Assembly: GCF_042100115.1 (NCBI RefSeq)
Contig: NC_091272.1
Location: forward strand, 5,642,001-5,706,000
Direction: 5' to 3'
DNA from: Alternaria dauci
Taxonomy: Eukaryota; Ascomycota; Dothideomycetes; Pleosporales; Pleosporaceae
DNA: 64,000 nt
Shown here: in pieces, positions 34,399 through 46,236 of the stretch
How the letters are laid out: the number at the start of each line of letters is the position of its first letter
Numbering within the stretch: the first letter of the stretch is position 1
Made by a program: the position numbers and the translations under genes
The notes under the pieces: generated by a model
The model's input: the letters and a program-made list of their open reading frames with translations, nothing else
Told to the model about the DNA's origin: nothing
Databases searched by the model: none

Positions 34399-34869
34399 GA
34401 TAGCTGTGTTGTGAGGAAAGATGGTGGTGGTCTGTCGATCAAGGTACTGGATCGGTTTCCGAGGTCAATGGCAGAAACTGTCAGCCGGATTTGTGTGGAA
34501 GCACCAAGACCACATGGTTGATCCGGCATTACTTCCTCTTAATGCCATGATGCCGACCCTGAGAACCATCGCGGGGTAATTAGCAGATAGAATGGTGCTG
34601 GAGCCGGCGGCGGCTTGTGTATTTCGTCATTGGACGTGGCAGCTGGTCCCTGCCTCCACAACGGCGCGCTCGCTTATCAGTCCCGTCTTATCGTCGACCC
34701 CAATAACTCCAACTCACATCTCCAACTCCAACTCCATCCGAATTCGGTCCTACGTGTGGGGACAAGCAATTGCATGAAGCTATGATGACGAAGACACCGG
34801 CATTGAACCCAGTGATGCAGCACAGTCATTTGAGTACGTTCGTAATTCATTCCGAATATACGTGACAAG
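34399..34869. promoter_or_regulatory. Divergent promoter, deacetylase / alcohol dehydrogenase
   Basis: Two exact ACTCCAAC octamers (34706-34713 and 34725-34732) with a near copy TCTCCAAC at 34719-34726 lie between the two starts. These form an irregular CTCCAA array. The arrangement suggests shared control of the two enzymes. Confidence 0.55.
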
Positions 34870-36038
34870 ATGCGCGCAGCACAGATCGTAGAGGTATGAT
34901 GACGTCACACGAACTCGTGGAAGCCCATCTAACAAAGGCGTTTAGTACGAGAAATCATATCAACTATGTGAGCGAGCAACACCTCAGTGCGGAGATCATG
35001 ACCTCCTCATCGAGGTCTACGCAGCTGGATTTTGTCACTCTGACTTGCAAGTATGGAATGGCCAATTCCCTGCACAACTTCCAATGATTCCATCGCATGA
35101 GCCTGCTGGCAAGATCGTTCAGGTCGGCGCGAACGTTCAAGGTTCATGGAAGGTCGGAGATCGCGTGGGTGTTTTGAACTATAAAAATGCATGTGGGCAG
35201 TGCGCAGGATGCCGCCAGCACCCACGAAGATCCAAACGTCCTGATCCGCGCTTCTGTCAGAAACGAATCGTGGCTGGCTTCAGACACGATGGCGCATTCG
35301 CAGAATATATGCTGGCCGACCCAGAAACCACTGTCCACCTCCCCAGCGGAGTTTCTTTCGAACAGGGGGCGCCTTTGATGTGTGCTGGAGTAAGTTGACC
35401 TGATATCCTGATCGCAAGCGAGACACCATGGCTAACATCATCAAAAGGCGACAGTATGGGGCGCATTGCGAAAACTTAGTCCCCAGGTCCAGCCAGGCGA
35501 CGCTGTAGCGGTGGTAGGCATCGGAGGTCTTGGGCAGCTTGGAGTGCAATTTTCCAAAGCCCTTGGATACAGGACCATAGCGATGGATAACCGTGACGAA
35601 GGTCGTCAGCTTGCGCTCGACTTGCCCGAGCACTTGAGGCCCGATTTAGTCATGGACTCAACCGCAGAAGACGCCGAACAGAAGATACTAGAGTTCACTT
35701 CCGGCGAAGGTCTCGCAGGCATCGTAGTGTGTACCGATTCGATACAAGCGAACGCCTGGTGCCTCCAGCAACTGGGCAATGGTGGTGTTATGGTCCCGCT
35801 GGGACTACCGAAAGACAAGTGGCAGTTCGACTCGGAAGCCATGGTATTTCATGAGCTTACTATCAAGGGAAGCTATGTCGCTAGTGCTGAGGAGGTCGAG
35901 TCGATGCTCGAAGTGGTGGCCAAGCACGGAATTTCGTCGCATTTGACCGTCATAGGCTTCTCGGAAATTCCCAGCCTCGTCGACAGGTATCTGCATGCAT
36001 CGATGAAAGGCCGATTAGTCGTCAATATCAAGCAATAA
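34870..36038 (+). CDS. Zinc-dependent alcohol dehydrogenase (MDR family)
   Basis: Three exons (34870-34893, 34946-35389, 35448-36038) give 352 aa. The first exon is only 24 nt and encodes MRAAQIVE. Catalytic-zinc ligands C38 (AAGFCHSDL) and H59/E60 (PSHEPAGKIV) are present. The structural-zinc lobe has C91, C94 and C97 (ACGQCAGCRQH), but the fourth Cys is C112, leaving 14 residues in place of the usual 7. The NAD-binding fold is VVGIGGLGQLGVQFSKALG. The C-terminal block MKGRLVVNI is standard. Expected reaction is reversible oxidation of a primary or secondary alcohol with NAD(P). It lies 252 bp upstream of the amidase on the same strand and shares a promoter with the deacetylase. Confidence 0.9.
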
Positions 36039-36290
36039 GATTCCATTTACGCGGAAATCATGGGTGCCAAGTGTTGCCGCGGAGCGGTTGAGGCGGATCG
36101 TGCCACGAGTTGGGGTTATTTGGAGAGCTTTCGCGTTAGCATGACTTGTGGAACCACCGACCCACCTACACACGATTGGCTACATAGTACGTAAAAGTAT
36201 TTCCTCTACATCAATATGTACACTACTGTCCCATAGCAACACAAAGCCTAGCATCTGCTTGTATCTTTTCAGTCATCGGCCTTTACCATT

Positions 36291-38043
36291 ATGTCTGTCT
36301 TTTTTGACTCTCCTCTAAAGTCAGTAACAACAACGGCACTATTTCCATAGAGCACATACTGACACGAATCAAGTGAGGATCTGGTGGCTGTGGGCGACGC
36401 AGAAGCCGTGTTGGAAAGCATCGGTGTTACCAATGGCATACCAGCAAACGAATCCCAGGATTATCATCAGCTATTAGCTGCTGTTCATGACGTTGCAGAG
36501 CACATACTACAACTGCCCGACTATACAGCACGGACAGATACTGAAAAGTATCCACGCGAGCATATACATCGACCGTCAGCAGACGAGCAGGATTTTGGTA
36601 ACGCTTGGGCCCACAAGTTCCTCATAAGAGGCAATCCGCAAGGAAGCTTGTTGAAAGGAAAGACGCTATGTCTCAAAGACAATGTCGCAGTAGCTGGAGT
36701 GCCACAATTCTTTGGAACAGACGCCATTCCCGCGTGGACACCCGATGACGACGCCACCGTAGTTAGAAGAGCTCTAGATGCTGGTGCGGACGTCGTGGGA
36801 ACGACTATATGCGAGAACTTCTGCAACTCCACCTCATCCTTTACCTCGGCCCAAGGTACTGTCCATAACCCATACGCGAGAGGTTACTCGGCTGGCGGTA
36901 GTACATCTGGCGGTTGCGCAGTAGTCGGCGGCGGTCTTGTAGACATTGCAATAGGCGCCGATCAAGGTGGAAGTATCCGCGTCCCATCGTCTTTCTGTGG
37001 CTGTGAGTATACCATAGGTGCAGTGCATAGCAGTATCCGGTTGTCCAGGGCTGACTTTGGGAAACACAGGTGTCGGACTGAAGCCAACACATGGTTTAGT
37101 CCCTTACACCGGAATATCTAGCGGTGACGCTATCGATGATCACGCTGGGCCCATAGCAAGATCAGTAAGCGACGTAGCATTATGCCTTGACGCGATCAGT
37201 GGGAAAGACGACTACGATGATCGTACACTTGGTGCACCAGCGCACGGTTCGACACGGTACTCGAAGGATCTCCAGAATTTAGTCGCGGGACTCAAGATTG
37301 GCGTTCTCAAAGAAGGGTTTGAGCACCGAATCGTCAATCAAGAAGTCAGGTCAACCGTAAGGAAAGCCATTCAGTCTTTTGAACGTCTTGGTGCTACGGT
37401 CGAAGAGGTTTCGCTACCTCTTCATCTAGAAGGACCAGCTATCTGGACCATCCAGCAGCGGATCGCAGGTACTCTCAACATGTTGGGCTATGCACACGGT
37501 CGAAGAGGTCTCTTTTCAACAGCGTATGAGGCAGCAAGGCAGCCATGGACGAACGAAACTTTCCAGAAACTCTTCCCGTCCACGAAAAATACCATCATCA
37601 ACGGCCTCTCGCTCATGCAAAACTACCCGGGTCTTTATGCAAAGACGATGAACCTCGCCCAACAGCTCCGAGACTCTTATGAAAAGCTTTTTGAAGAATA
37701 TGATCTTATCGTCATGCCAACGACCCCGTTTGTAGCGCCACCGAACATTGATTGGAAGCGCGGGGAGGACGCACCAATGGATGCGCTGAAGCCAAGTATG
37801 GGTATCACCATCAACACCGCCATCTTCGATGTTACAGGCCATCCGGCTATGTCACTCCCCGTTGGGTTTTCTCCTTCGAGTGTCGATCCCGAAGTCAGGT
37901 TGCCGGTTGGAATGCAGCTTGTTGGCGGCTTGTGGCAGGAGCAGAAGATACTAGATGCGGCTTTTGCGTGGGAGTCGGCAAACGACTGGAAAAAGATTGG
38001 CATTCCGACAGACCAAGAGTCAAAGCTTGCCACAAAGCTATGA
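36291..38043 (+). CDS. Amidase-signature amidohydrolase
   Basis: Three exons (36291-36319, 36374-37002, 37070-38043) give 543 aa. The Ser-cisSer-Lys triad of the amidase signature is visible: K111 (LKDNVAVAG), S186 (GYSAGGSTSGG) and S210 (GADQGGSIRVPSSF), with the 24-residue spacing between serines known from FAAH-type enzymes. The block FCGCVGLKPTHGLVPYTG is rebuilt across the second intron. The 29-nt first exon is inferred (GTCAGT donor) because the main frame lacks an ATG at its start and begins mid-domain-free. The C-terminal GMQLVGGLWQEQKILDAAFAWE is typical. No signal peptide is seen, so it is probably cytosolic. It hydrolyses a C-N amide bond, releasing ammonia or an amine. Confidence 0.88.
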
Positions 38044-38110
38044 AGATATACTTTTTAGATCTTTGATATTTAGATGCAATATATCCCATCGTCATTGCGA
38101 ACTGTGTTGA

Positions 38111-39024
38111 TCAGTTGATTGTGTAGCCGCCATCCACAACGAGCGCATGCCCTTGGATGAAAGACGCCTGTTCCGAGCACAAGAAGAGAACTGCGTCGGC
38201 GACTTCCTCCGGCGTACCCATCCTCTTCATAGGTGCAATCTCAATGGCCGGCTTCAATGCCTCCACCATGGCCGGCGATGTGGTCGTCATTGGTGTTTCA
38301 ATGACGCCCGGGCAAACGCAGTTCACGCGAATAGCATCGTCGCTGTAATCAATGGCATTCGCACGTGTCATGTTGATTATGGCAGCTTTTGAGGCGCAAT
38401 ATGCAGCTGTAGGGTCCTCGTCAATCCGGAGTTCAACATGTCACGAAATAAATGACTTACCAGCACCTGGCCTTGCCACAATACCGAGCTGACTCGCAAT
38501 ATTGACAATCGAACCTCGTTGCTTGGGATGCTGATCCAGGGGCTTCTGCTTCAGCATGTTCCTCAGCTGCGCGCGACAGCTGAGCCACGACCCCTTGTAG
38601 TTGATAGCGTTTAGTCGGTCAAAGTGCTCAGTGGTCATGTCCACTGCTTTGACAACATCGCCCCCAAGTACGCCTGCGCAGTTGACTCCATAGTCCAATC
38701 TTTTGAATTTAGTAAACACCTCATCGTTGAACTCGTCAACGAAAGCTTCGTCGGCGACATCTCCAGCTCTGTGGAAGACTTGAGCTGAAGGGTTGATGTT
38801 TAGTATGGCGGCTTTGGTCTGGTCAAGGGTCTTCGGGTTCAAGTCGGTGATTGCGATCCGCGAACATCCTGATCGGGCGAAGCCTTTGGCCACGGCCGCC
38901 CCAATGCCTGTGTGCCGTGAGTATGTATGCAGGAAGACAACGTATCGATGAGCAACTGCTTACCCGTTCCTCCAGCGCCTGTGATGACTGCTACACCCGG
39001 GAGTAGTCTTGCAAGCGATGCCAT
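38111..39024 (-). CDS. Short-chain dehydrogenase/reductase (SDR)
   Basis: Three exons (39024-38964, 38907-38461, 38406-38111) give 267 aa, normal for a classical SDR. The coenzyme loop TGAGGTGIG (residues 15-23) is created by splicing of exons 1 and 2. NCAGVLGG, NIASQLGIVA (catalytic Ser) and Y172-x3-K176 (AYCASKAAII) follow, the last across the second intron. CPGVIETPM and the C-terminal SFIQGHALVVDGGYTIN complete the family pattern. DLNPKT after strand 2 suggests NAD preference (acidic residue). It converges on the amidase with a 67-bp gap and is divergent from the C2H2-MHR regulator, so it belongs physically to the cluster. Confidence 0.9.
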
Positions 39025-39370
39025 TCTGCTGACCTGCGACTACGTGTGCTCAAGGGGCTGGCTCTTCTGCGTTGCGGTCAAAGACTAGCGTCGTCACGAT
39101 CGACCAAGATAGGCGCTCGTTGTTTGACTTGCTGCGGTCGTGTCCGTACTCTGCAAAGATTTACCACCGACATGGCGCCCTGCCGGGGATGCATTGACAG
39201 CTCTTCCCGTTGAGGTCCGCTATCTTGGAGTAAGCGGAACGGGTGCTCCGAAGAAGGCGCGCTAGGCACGGCACTATCTACCCCTCAGACTCAATTGGCC
39301 GAGGGCAAAACCTAGAAGTGAAGTCAATGACCCACCTCACTCCAATTCCATCTCCAACAATTCTCACCAC
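39025..39370. promoter_or_regulatory. Divergent promoter, SDR / C2H2-MHR regulator
   Basis: This 346-bp stretch holds near-matches to the cluster octamer: ACTCCAAT at 39339-39346 and TCTCCAAC just after. It probably contains promoters for both the dehydrogenase and the regulator. Confidence 0.5.
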
Positions 39371-41762
39371 ATGCACGGTCTCGCTCACGTTTGTAGTCAC
39401 TGCTCAAGAAGCTTCAAGCGAGCAGAGCATCTCATCCGTCATACCCGAACACGTTCGTGCCTCCAAATAAGCGACTCCACGCTGACGGTGGCGTAGTAAC
39501 TGATGTCGCCATAGATACTAGAGAGAAGCCTTACTCGTGTCGGTGCGGAGCAGCTTTTACAAGGCGGGACCTGCTTACCAGGCATTGGCGCATCACTCAT
39601 CATGCCGGCAACCCTGATGCAGAGTCGACAACGTCGACCGAGACTGCCACGACGATAGACGCTTCTGCTTTGAACGTGCCCGGCGCAGGGGCCGCCGAGG
39701 CGCATCTCGTCCCGCAAGCCCATTCACATCAGCTCGAACTGCATACTCATCCTCCTCCGACTTTCCAGGAGCTCCAGCAGCCGCCGCCTTACAACGATGA
39801 AGGATTCGAGGACTTTCGCGACTTTGTAAACTTCATCGACGGTGTTGGACTGTCAGCCCAATGGACGCCTGAGTACGATTTTGACTGGATGCGACTGGGT
39901 GAGCATCATCAACAGTCCCGGCGGCATTCTCGGGAGCCAGAGGCACAGTCATCTCCTGGTCCTGAAGATATTGGAACACCTTTCAGCACATGGCTACCAT
40001 CGGCGCCAGCTGACGATCAAGTCAATGTGAGATCAAACAGAGATGATGGTGAGAGGAGAACGAGGAGTGGAACATACAATGTCACGGACGAACATCGCAA
40101 TTTCTTGGTGTCACTACTCGAGAGCTTTCCTTCTCCCATCTGCGATTTCCAGATACCCTCTCGACATACACTTACTAGGTATATCACCGCATTCTTTGGT
40201 GGCTTCCACTCGCACTTCCCTTTCATCCATGCGCCAACATACAAGCCGTCGTGTTCGCCCTTGGAGCTGACCCTGGCTATGTGTGCTGCGGGAGCACAAT
40301 ATTGCTTCGAGCGACGAAGCTCAGAACGCCTCTTTCGTGTATCAAAAGCCATTGTCTTCCAACGCCTGCGGCAGGAAGAGTCACACTTTGGTCCACAGAC
40401 TCTTGCCTTTATCGCTTCAACAAATATAGTCTCACCGGAAGCGCATTTCACCACCAGACGTGTAGGGCCATGGTCGCCTCTGGATCTAGCGAAGACCTTG
40501 TTGATCCTGGTGGGATTCGCGACATGGGAAAGGAAAGATCTACTACAGCAAGCATTCGCACTCAGAGGTCTTTTGGTCCAAACACTTCGAGATATCGGCC
40601 TTAAGGAAGAGGAACCTAGCAGGAACGTTTCCACTTCCAGGGCAGCAATGTGGGACCAATGGGTGCAGCACGAGTCATCCAGACGTACCAAGCTCGTAGC
40701 ATTCTGTTATATCAATGTGCATAGCATTGCATACAACATCCATCCCCTGCTTTGGAGTAGCGAACTGCATCTGCGATTGCCTTGCTGCACACCAGTGTGG
40801 CAAGCTAACAGCGCCGCACAATGGTCTGCGCTACAACGGGACGGGCGAGAGGATCACATGCCCTTCCAACAAGCGTTATCGATACTTTTGCAGGGCACAG
40901 CAGAGCAAGGTCAGCCATCCAAGCAACGGTTCCTCATCTACGGTTGAAGATTGACTGACATGCCTCAGAACCTGTACATCCGATACCCAGTCCAATCGGA
41001 AACTACATTCTTCTTCATGCATTGCTCCAGCGCATTCATGTAGTACGAGAACTGTCTTTTCCCGCCACCTCGCCCGCCACAATATCAGCTACAGAGCTGC
41101 ATGTCATCAGTCGCGCTCTCCGCGCGTGGACTTCGCTTTGGCAACAAACTCCGGAATCCATGCTAGATCCCAACAATGAGAGTGGGCCAATCCCATTCAC
41201 ATCAAGCGCACTGTTGGTCGTGGCTTACGTGCGCCTGTCACTCGATATTGGGCCTTACCGTCACCTGGAGTCGCGCAGCCCCGAAGTCGTAGCTGACGGT
41301 CTAGCCAACGTTCCAGATATTGAACGCAATGACAACTTACTGTCGGCTCTGTTGTACTCGACACATGCGCTTAGCATACCTGTCAGATTAGGAATCGACA
41401 GAGTTGCGCGAAGCCAAGCGTTCTTTTGGAGCGTTCAGCATGCCATATCTAGCTTCGAGTGCGCTATATTCCTCGGCAAGTGGTTATGCTCTATCCCAAG
41501 GCCATTCCGGGACGACATGCTGTCGCGGTCAGAGCATCGTATCCTTCACTGGGTCCGGTGCATCATCAAAGAGGCGTATGCGGTGATTGACTTTGACGAT
41601 GTGGAAGAGGGCGACAGCATCCTAGCTGTACCTAGTGAGCCCTACACGCTTGGTCTTGCTGTCCTGAATATCTGGTCACGATTCTTTCGCGGCAACACGC
41701 AATGGCAGTTTGTGGTTAATTTAGGATTGAGTTTAGAGAAATACATTGCAAAGCTGGTTTAG
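39371..41762 (+). CDS. C2H2 zinc-finger transcription factor with fungal_trans (MHR) domain
   Basis: Three exons (39371-39452, 39515-40909, 40969-41762) give 756 aa. Finger 1 is C8/C11/H24/H28 (VCSHCSRSFKRAEHLIRH), and the first intron interrupts the H28 codon. A TREKPY linker follows, then finger 2 C36/C38/H51/H56 (YSCRCGAAFTRRDLLTRH), with one residue between the cysteines instead of the usual two. The body is the fungal-specific MHR region (YITAFFGGFHSHFPFIHAPTY is its entry, given as AFFGGFHSHFPFIHAP; later ALCAAGAQYCFE-like CAAGAQYCFERR and NYILLHALLQRIHVVRE across intron 2). Such proteins are nuclear regulators, often of an adjacent metabolic cluster. Starting here requires the ATG at 39371; a further upstream exon cannot be excluded. 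Confidence 0.85.
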
Positions 41763-42640
41763 TCCAGAGATCCAGTTCCTTTCCCCATTGTTCTCGAGTC
41801 GAGATACTCTTCTAGCAGCGTGCGCATCATGTCGGTGGTTGGCAAAGGGTGGCAAAGGATAGTCACCACGGGGTTTCTCCAGGTACGATCTGATCGAGGT
41901 GCCGGGGCTCTGCCATATGCGTCACCACCTGGTAAGGCTGATATTGCCCACTTCAATTTGGGCTGTCTTCCTACCTAGTCAATAAGTTTAATGAGCAATA
42001 ACCATGGCTATATTTGCTTCGCCCTCTGCGATATTGGCACGTCTGCTCTCATCGCGACTGTTAAATTCCGTGTCTATTGTCTGGTGCGCATCGCGCTTCG
42101 ATTTGCTCATTCCATGGCGGGCGTGACATGTTGCGGAAGGGCGGGATCAACTCGGCTCTTGTTGCAACGACACCTCTCACACGCGTCGCGCACTCCAGTG
42201 GCAACTGGCGCCTATTAGAGGCATCGAGCATCACCGAAGACATCGTTTGGGCGTCGCCATGCGTGGAGTCGTGATTGAATGTGCAGAGGCACGCGCAATA
42301 CACGCCAAATCAGCCGCAGAACTGCGCCGAGGTTCGCACGGTTTGTGCCGCTTGGACCTACCTAGGGAAAATCCCACTCCACTCCCAGCCATCACCATCG
42401 TTTCTATTGCGATCGCCTTGCACGTGTTCTTGAGGTGAAGTACGCAAACCATATATCAAGCATAGGGTTGAGTACAATGAACGACGCTTGCAGACAGCTT
42501 TGGCGCACGACCCGACTACCACCGCTTCCGCCCTCATGTAACAAGACCAGTGCCTTCGACAACCATATCAGGCCAGCAACAACAGTCACCCAATACACCT
42601 CGCAACTTAGTCCTTGACATCATTGGGCGCGGTTGCAGTC
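41763..42640. other. Intergenic region upstream of the second MHR regulator
   Basis: This 878-bp stretch was searched in all frames for a Zn2Cys6 or C2H2 exon belonging to the downstream regulator. None was found. Short open frames (for example 42247-42438) have no convincing zinc-cluster spacing. Confidence 0.5.
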
Positions 42641-44691
42641 ATGGAACATAATCAGGATAGGTTTTCGCCATCCGACGTCCCCCTGGAGGAACACCGACCT
42701 TCGAAGCGACAACGAACACTGGGACAGCCCGCTCGCGAAGTTGGCTTGATGCGCAGCGTTCCAGACGATCAGTTCCCAGGTTTTGTCGGCAGCGCGAGTG
42801 GAATCTTCTTCATCAGGTCGGTGTATAGTGCGATTCGACCGTCCACAGTGCCTACCGGTACTACCGCAGAAACGCCTGGCAGCGATATCGTACCAGGTGA
42901 AGACGATCATCTGCCTCTAGTGCAACCCAATTCTTCTGGGCTGTTATGGCGAGACGCTGAAATCGCGTCCAATCAGGCATCTCATATATCATTCCAAGAC
43001 CTCGTCGCATTTTCTGGGAGCTATTTTGCCAATTGGCACACGCTTTACCCCTTCTTACACGCTCCGACTGTCTTAGAATACTTCGACCGCTATTCAAAAA
43101 ACGGCTTTCCCGAACGTGATGCTTCGGAAAACCTTGATCTGGTGATAATTCGATCGATCATGTCCATCTCGCTTGCAGACCATCGACAATCCTCCGGACA
43201 TGAATACACTCCATATCCTGCCTGTATCGTCTTTCCATCGTACGATGCCGCTGTCGATAGCCTCCGGGCGATTCTTTCACGTCCCACAAGCATACTTACG
43301 CTGCAGGCCGCTCTCAGTGTGCAGCTCTTTCTAGTGTCCATGCTCCGCTTGAACGCAGCCTCACGCATCGGAGGACTCATCATGCGCATGGCAGTGCAGC
43401 TAGGCCTTCATCGCTGCCCAGCTAGGTTTTCGGCTTTTACGGCGAGTGCAAGAGAGCTTCGGCAACGTGTATTCTGGTCACTGTATGCCATCGATCGGTT
43501 CATTTCCCAGTCCATGGGCCTCCCACTCGGCCTGCAGGATGACGATATCGACGTATGCTTCCCCTTAGCAGAAAACCATCCGCAGACGCAAATTGAGCCT
43601 TGTAAGTTTGGTCTCGATGTGGCAATGGTCTAGCTCATGTTTCACAGGCATCAAACTGCGTCTGCTGCATCTTCTTGCGCAGCAAGCCAGGTTACGCGGC
43701 GAAATTATAGAGTTGCGCAACAAGTCGTTACACTACGTTCAGAACGATCCCGACCGAGCCACGTCGATCACAGCCAAGCTGAGTCAGTGGTGGAACGATG
43801 TTGAGGACTACATGGATCCAGACAGCCAATGCGGAGCCTCTACCTACGCGACTACTGTCCTGACGTTGCTTAGGCACGAGTCGATCATCTCATTGCATCG
43901 TCCAGTCTTGGCCACCTCTCGCAAAGACGTCGCATACGACGCTGCCTTGCAACAGTGCATCAATTCTGCGCGTAACATCATCACGACTCTACACAGCGCT
44001 ATCCAGACCAAGCCCAGTATCGGAGCGAATAATGGTCGACTAGCTTTGCTGTGGCCCTCTTGCACATGGGCTGTATGGATCAGTACCTTTATCTTGTTCT
44101 ACGCTGCTCACGAGAGCCGTATCGCTCACAACGTTGTCGTGAGGTAAATGGGCCACACTCAAGATAGCATATCCCTGCTGACACATGTAACAAAGATTCG
44201 CGGACAAAAGCCTCGACATACTTCAACATCTTGCGAGACGCGGCAGCGCATGGCCTGAGGCAAGCTCGGCAGCCATTCGTGACTTACGGGCTCGAATACT
44301 GCACAAGCCTGCTCTTGCTCTTGATAGACACAAGCCCGACGTCTCCGGAGACGCATCTATCACTTATCAGGGCGATCCAAGTCTACGTTCGGTCGTGAAT
44401 GAACCTGCCCGTGACGATGCCCTAGATCAGAATGGTGACCAAATGGCGAATGGCATCGCTCCTCACCATGATCCATTGCACAAGCTACCCAATTCAGGAT
44501 TCGAGTCTACTGCAACGAGTGATCCGGCGCAAGATGCAACTGGCCTTAGTGAAAACGATAGCTACTGGAATGTCTTCCTCGGAGCGGAAGGTGCCGACGC
44601 TTCATCTCTTGAGTACTCCAGCGGCTTGGATCCTTTCTCTGGTTTTGACATACCTTTTTGGTTCGACCAAGAGCAACACTGGGATTTCTAA
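42641..44691 (+). CDS. Fungal-specific transcription factor (MHR domain), no DNA-binding domain seen
   Basis: Three exons (42641-43601, 43648-44143, 44196-44691) give 650 aa. The N-terminus is short and basic (EEHRPSKRQRTLGQ, a possible nuclear signal). The MHR follows: FVGSASGIFFIRSVYSAI, ANWHTLYPFLHAPTVLEYF, then the core SRIGGLIMRMAVQLGLHRCP and RQRVFWSLYAIDRFISQSMGLPLGLQDDDID. The middle helix set (TTVLTLLRHESIISLHRPVL) spans exon 2, and an acidic Asp/Ser/Phe-rich C-terminus could be an activation domain. Normally a Zn2Cys6 cluster precedes YVGSSSGI-type motifs by 50-100 residues. Here it is absent, either truly lost or on an unrecognised upstream exon. Confidence 0.83.
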
Positions 44692-44982
44692 TGATAGCAA
44701 GCTTCGATTTCAGGTGGACGCTGTGCGCTACCGTAATGGATAACGAGGCGTCGGACTTTCTTTCTCCGGTTCTTCCCCGCACTTGCCCAAGTGGAGCACA
44801 CAGTGGCGGGATTAGCCTCAACCGCGCAACATAGGAAATGCTAGAAGTCTCGAGGTGGTGTTTCTTAGTCCGGAGTATCGCGGCTTAAAAGACAGTACGC
44901 GTAGAGCATCTCAAGATACCAATCCATTTGGTTACGATTTCCACGCCCACTCTCAATCTCTGCCTTCTACCCAGTCAACAAC

Positions 44983-46236
44983 ATGTCTTCAAGCGCAAAC
45001 AAACGCACGCATTCGATTGCGACCATGGGCGCTGATGGCATTGGCCCCGAAGTCATCAATGCTGGTGTCCAGGTCTTGCAGAAATTGGCGCAACTGGATG
45101 GCACATTCGACCTGCAATTCGAAGACTATGATTGGAGTTCTGAGACTTACAAGAAGACTGGTCAATACATTCCGGACGGAGGACTAGAAAAACTCAAGAA
45201 GCATGATGCGATTCTGTTCGGTGCGGTGGGCGCACCAGGTACGTGTGAGATACTGGGCTTTACAGATCAATGTGCTGACTCCATTCACAGACGTGCCTGA
45301 TCACATCTCCCTCTGGGGCTTGCGGCTTGCGATTTGCCAGACCTTCCAGCAATATGCGAACGTACGGCCGACCAAGATTTTCCGAGGAACATCTTCGCCC
45401 CTGCGCAACGCGGAGCATGGTGATCTGGATTGGGTCATCGTCCGAGAGAATTCTGAAGGTGAATATGCTGGACAAGGCGGCCGATCGCACAAAGGACAAA
45501 AATGGGAGACCGCTACAGAGGTTTCCATCTTTACTCGTCATGGCGTGGAACGACTTATACGCTTCGCCTTCGAAACAGCTCAGAGCAGACCGAGAAAGCA
45601 GATCACGGTCGTCACCAAAAGCAACGCGCAACGCAACAGCATGGTCATGTGGGATGAGATCGCTGCTGAAGTTGCGAAAGACTTTCCTGACGTCAAGTGC
45701 GACAAAATGCTCGTCGATGCCATGACGTGCCGGATGGTTCTTGACCCGAAATCCTTGGACACGATAGTAGCGACGAATCTGGTGAGTAACACAACATTCC
45801 TCCTCCACGTTTACTGACTTGACAAGCACGCGGACATTCTTTCGGACCTGGCAGCGGCATTGGCCGGTTCCATTGGCATCGCTCCTACCAGCAACCGTAC
45901 GTACTTTCCATTCCCACAAGCAATGCACATTGCTTATGCTAAGTGACAACAGTCGACCCCACACGCCAAAACCCGTCCATGTTCGAACCAATCCACGGCT
46001 CGGCTTTCGACATTACTGGCAAGGGTGTCGCAAACCCAGTAGGAACCTTTTGGACGGCGTCTGAGATGCTAGCATGGCTGGGCGAGGAGCAAGCTGCAAA
46101 GAAGTTGATGGAGAGCGTAGAAGCCATCACTGAGCGAGGCATTGCGACCCGCGATCTGGGAGGCAAAGCGTCAACGAAGGAGGTGACTGATGCAGTCTGC
46201 GCTGAGCTAGAGAGCATGTACAGTACAGGTCGGTGA
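44983..46236 (+). CDS. Tartrate / D-malate dehydrogenase-type beta-decarboxylating dehydrogenase
   Basis: Four exons (44983-45238, 45291-45781, 45827-45896, 45953-46236) give 366 aa. It belongs to the isocitrate/isopropylmalate dehydrogenase fold: ATMGADGIGPEVINAG at the N-terminus, AILFGAVGAPDVPDHISLWG (splice-restored), VIVRENSEGEYAGQGGR, the Asp-bearing CDKMLVDAM and HADILSDLAAALAGSIG, and FEPIHGSAFDITGKGVANP. The sequence GxVGxPDVPDHxSLWGLxL distinguishes the tartrate dehydrogenase/decarboxylase (TtuC/YeaU) branch from LeuB. Substrates known for that branch are tartrate, D-malate and related 2-hydroxyacids with NAD, Mg/Mn and K. It lies downstream of the MHR regulator on the same strand, 291 bp away. 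It has no presequence. Confidence 0.9.

Noticed and set aside
42247..42600. Zn2Cys6 exon for the second MHR regulator
   Set aside because: TGC-GAT-CGC and CCT-TGC-ACG-TGT strings hint at a cluster but lie in different frames, and the cysteine spacing cannot be met by any GT...AG join I tried.
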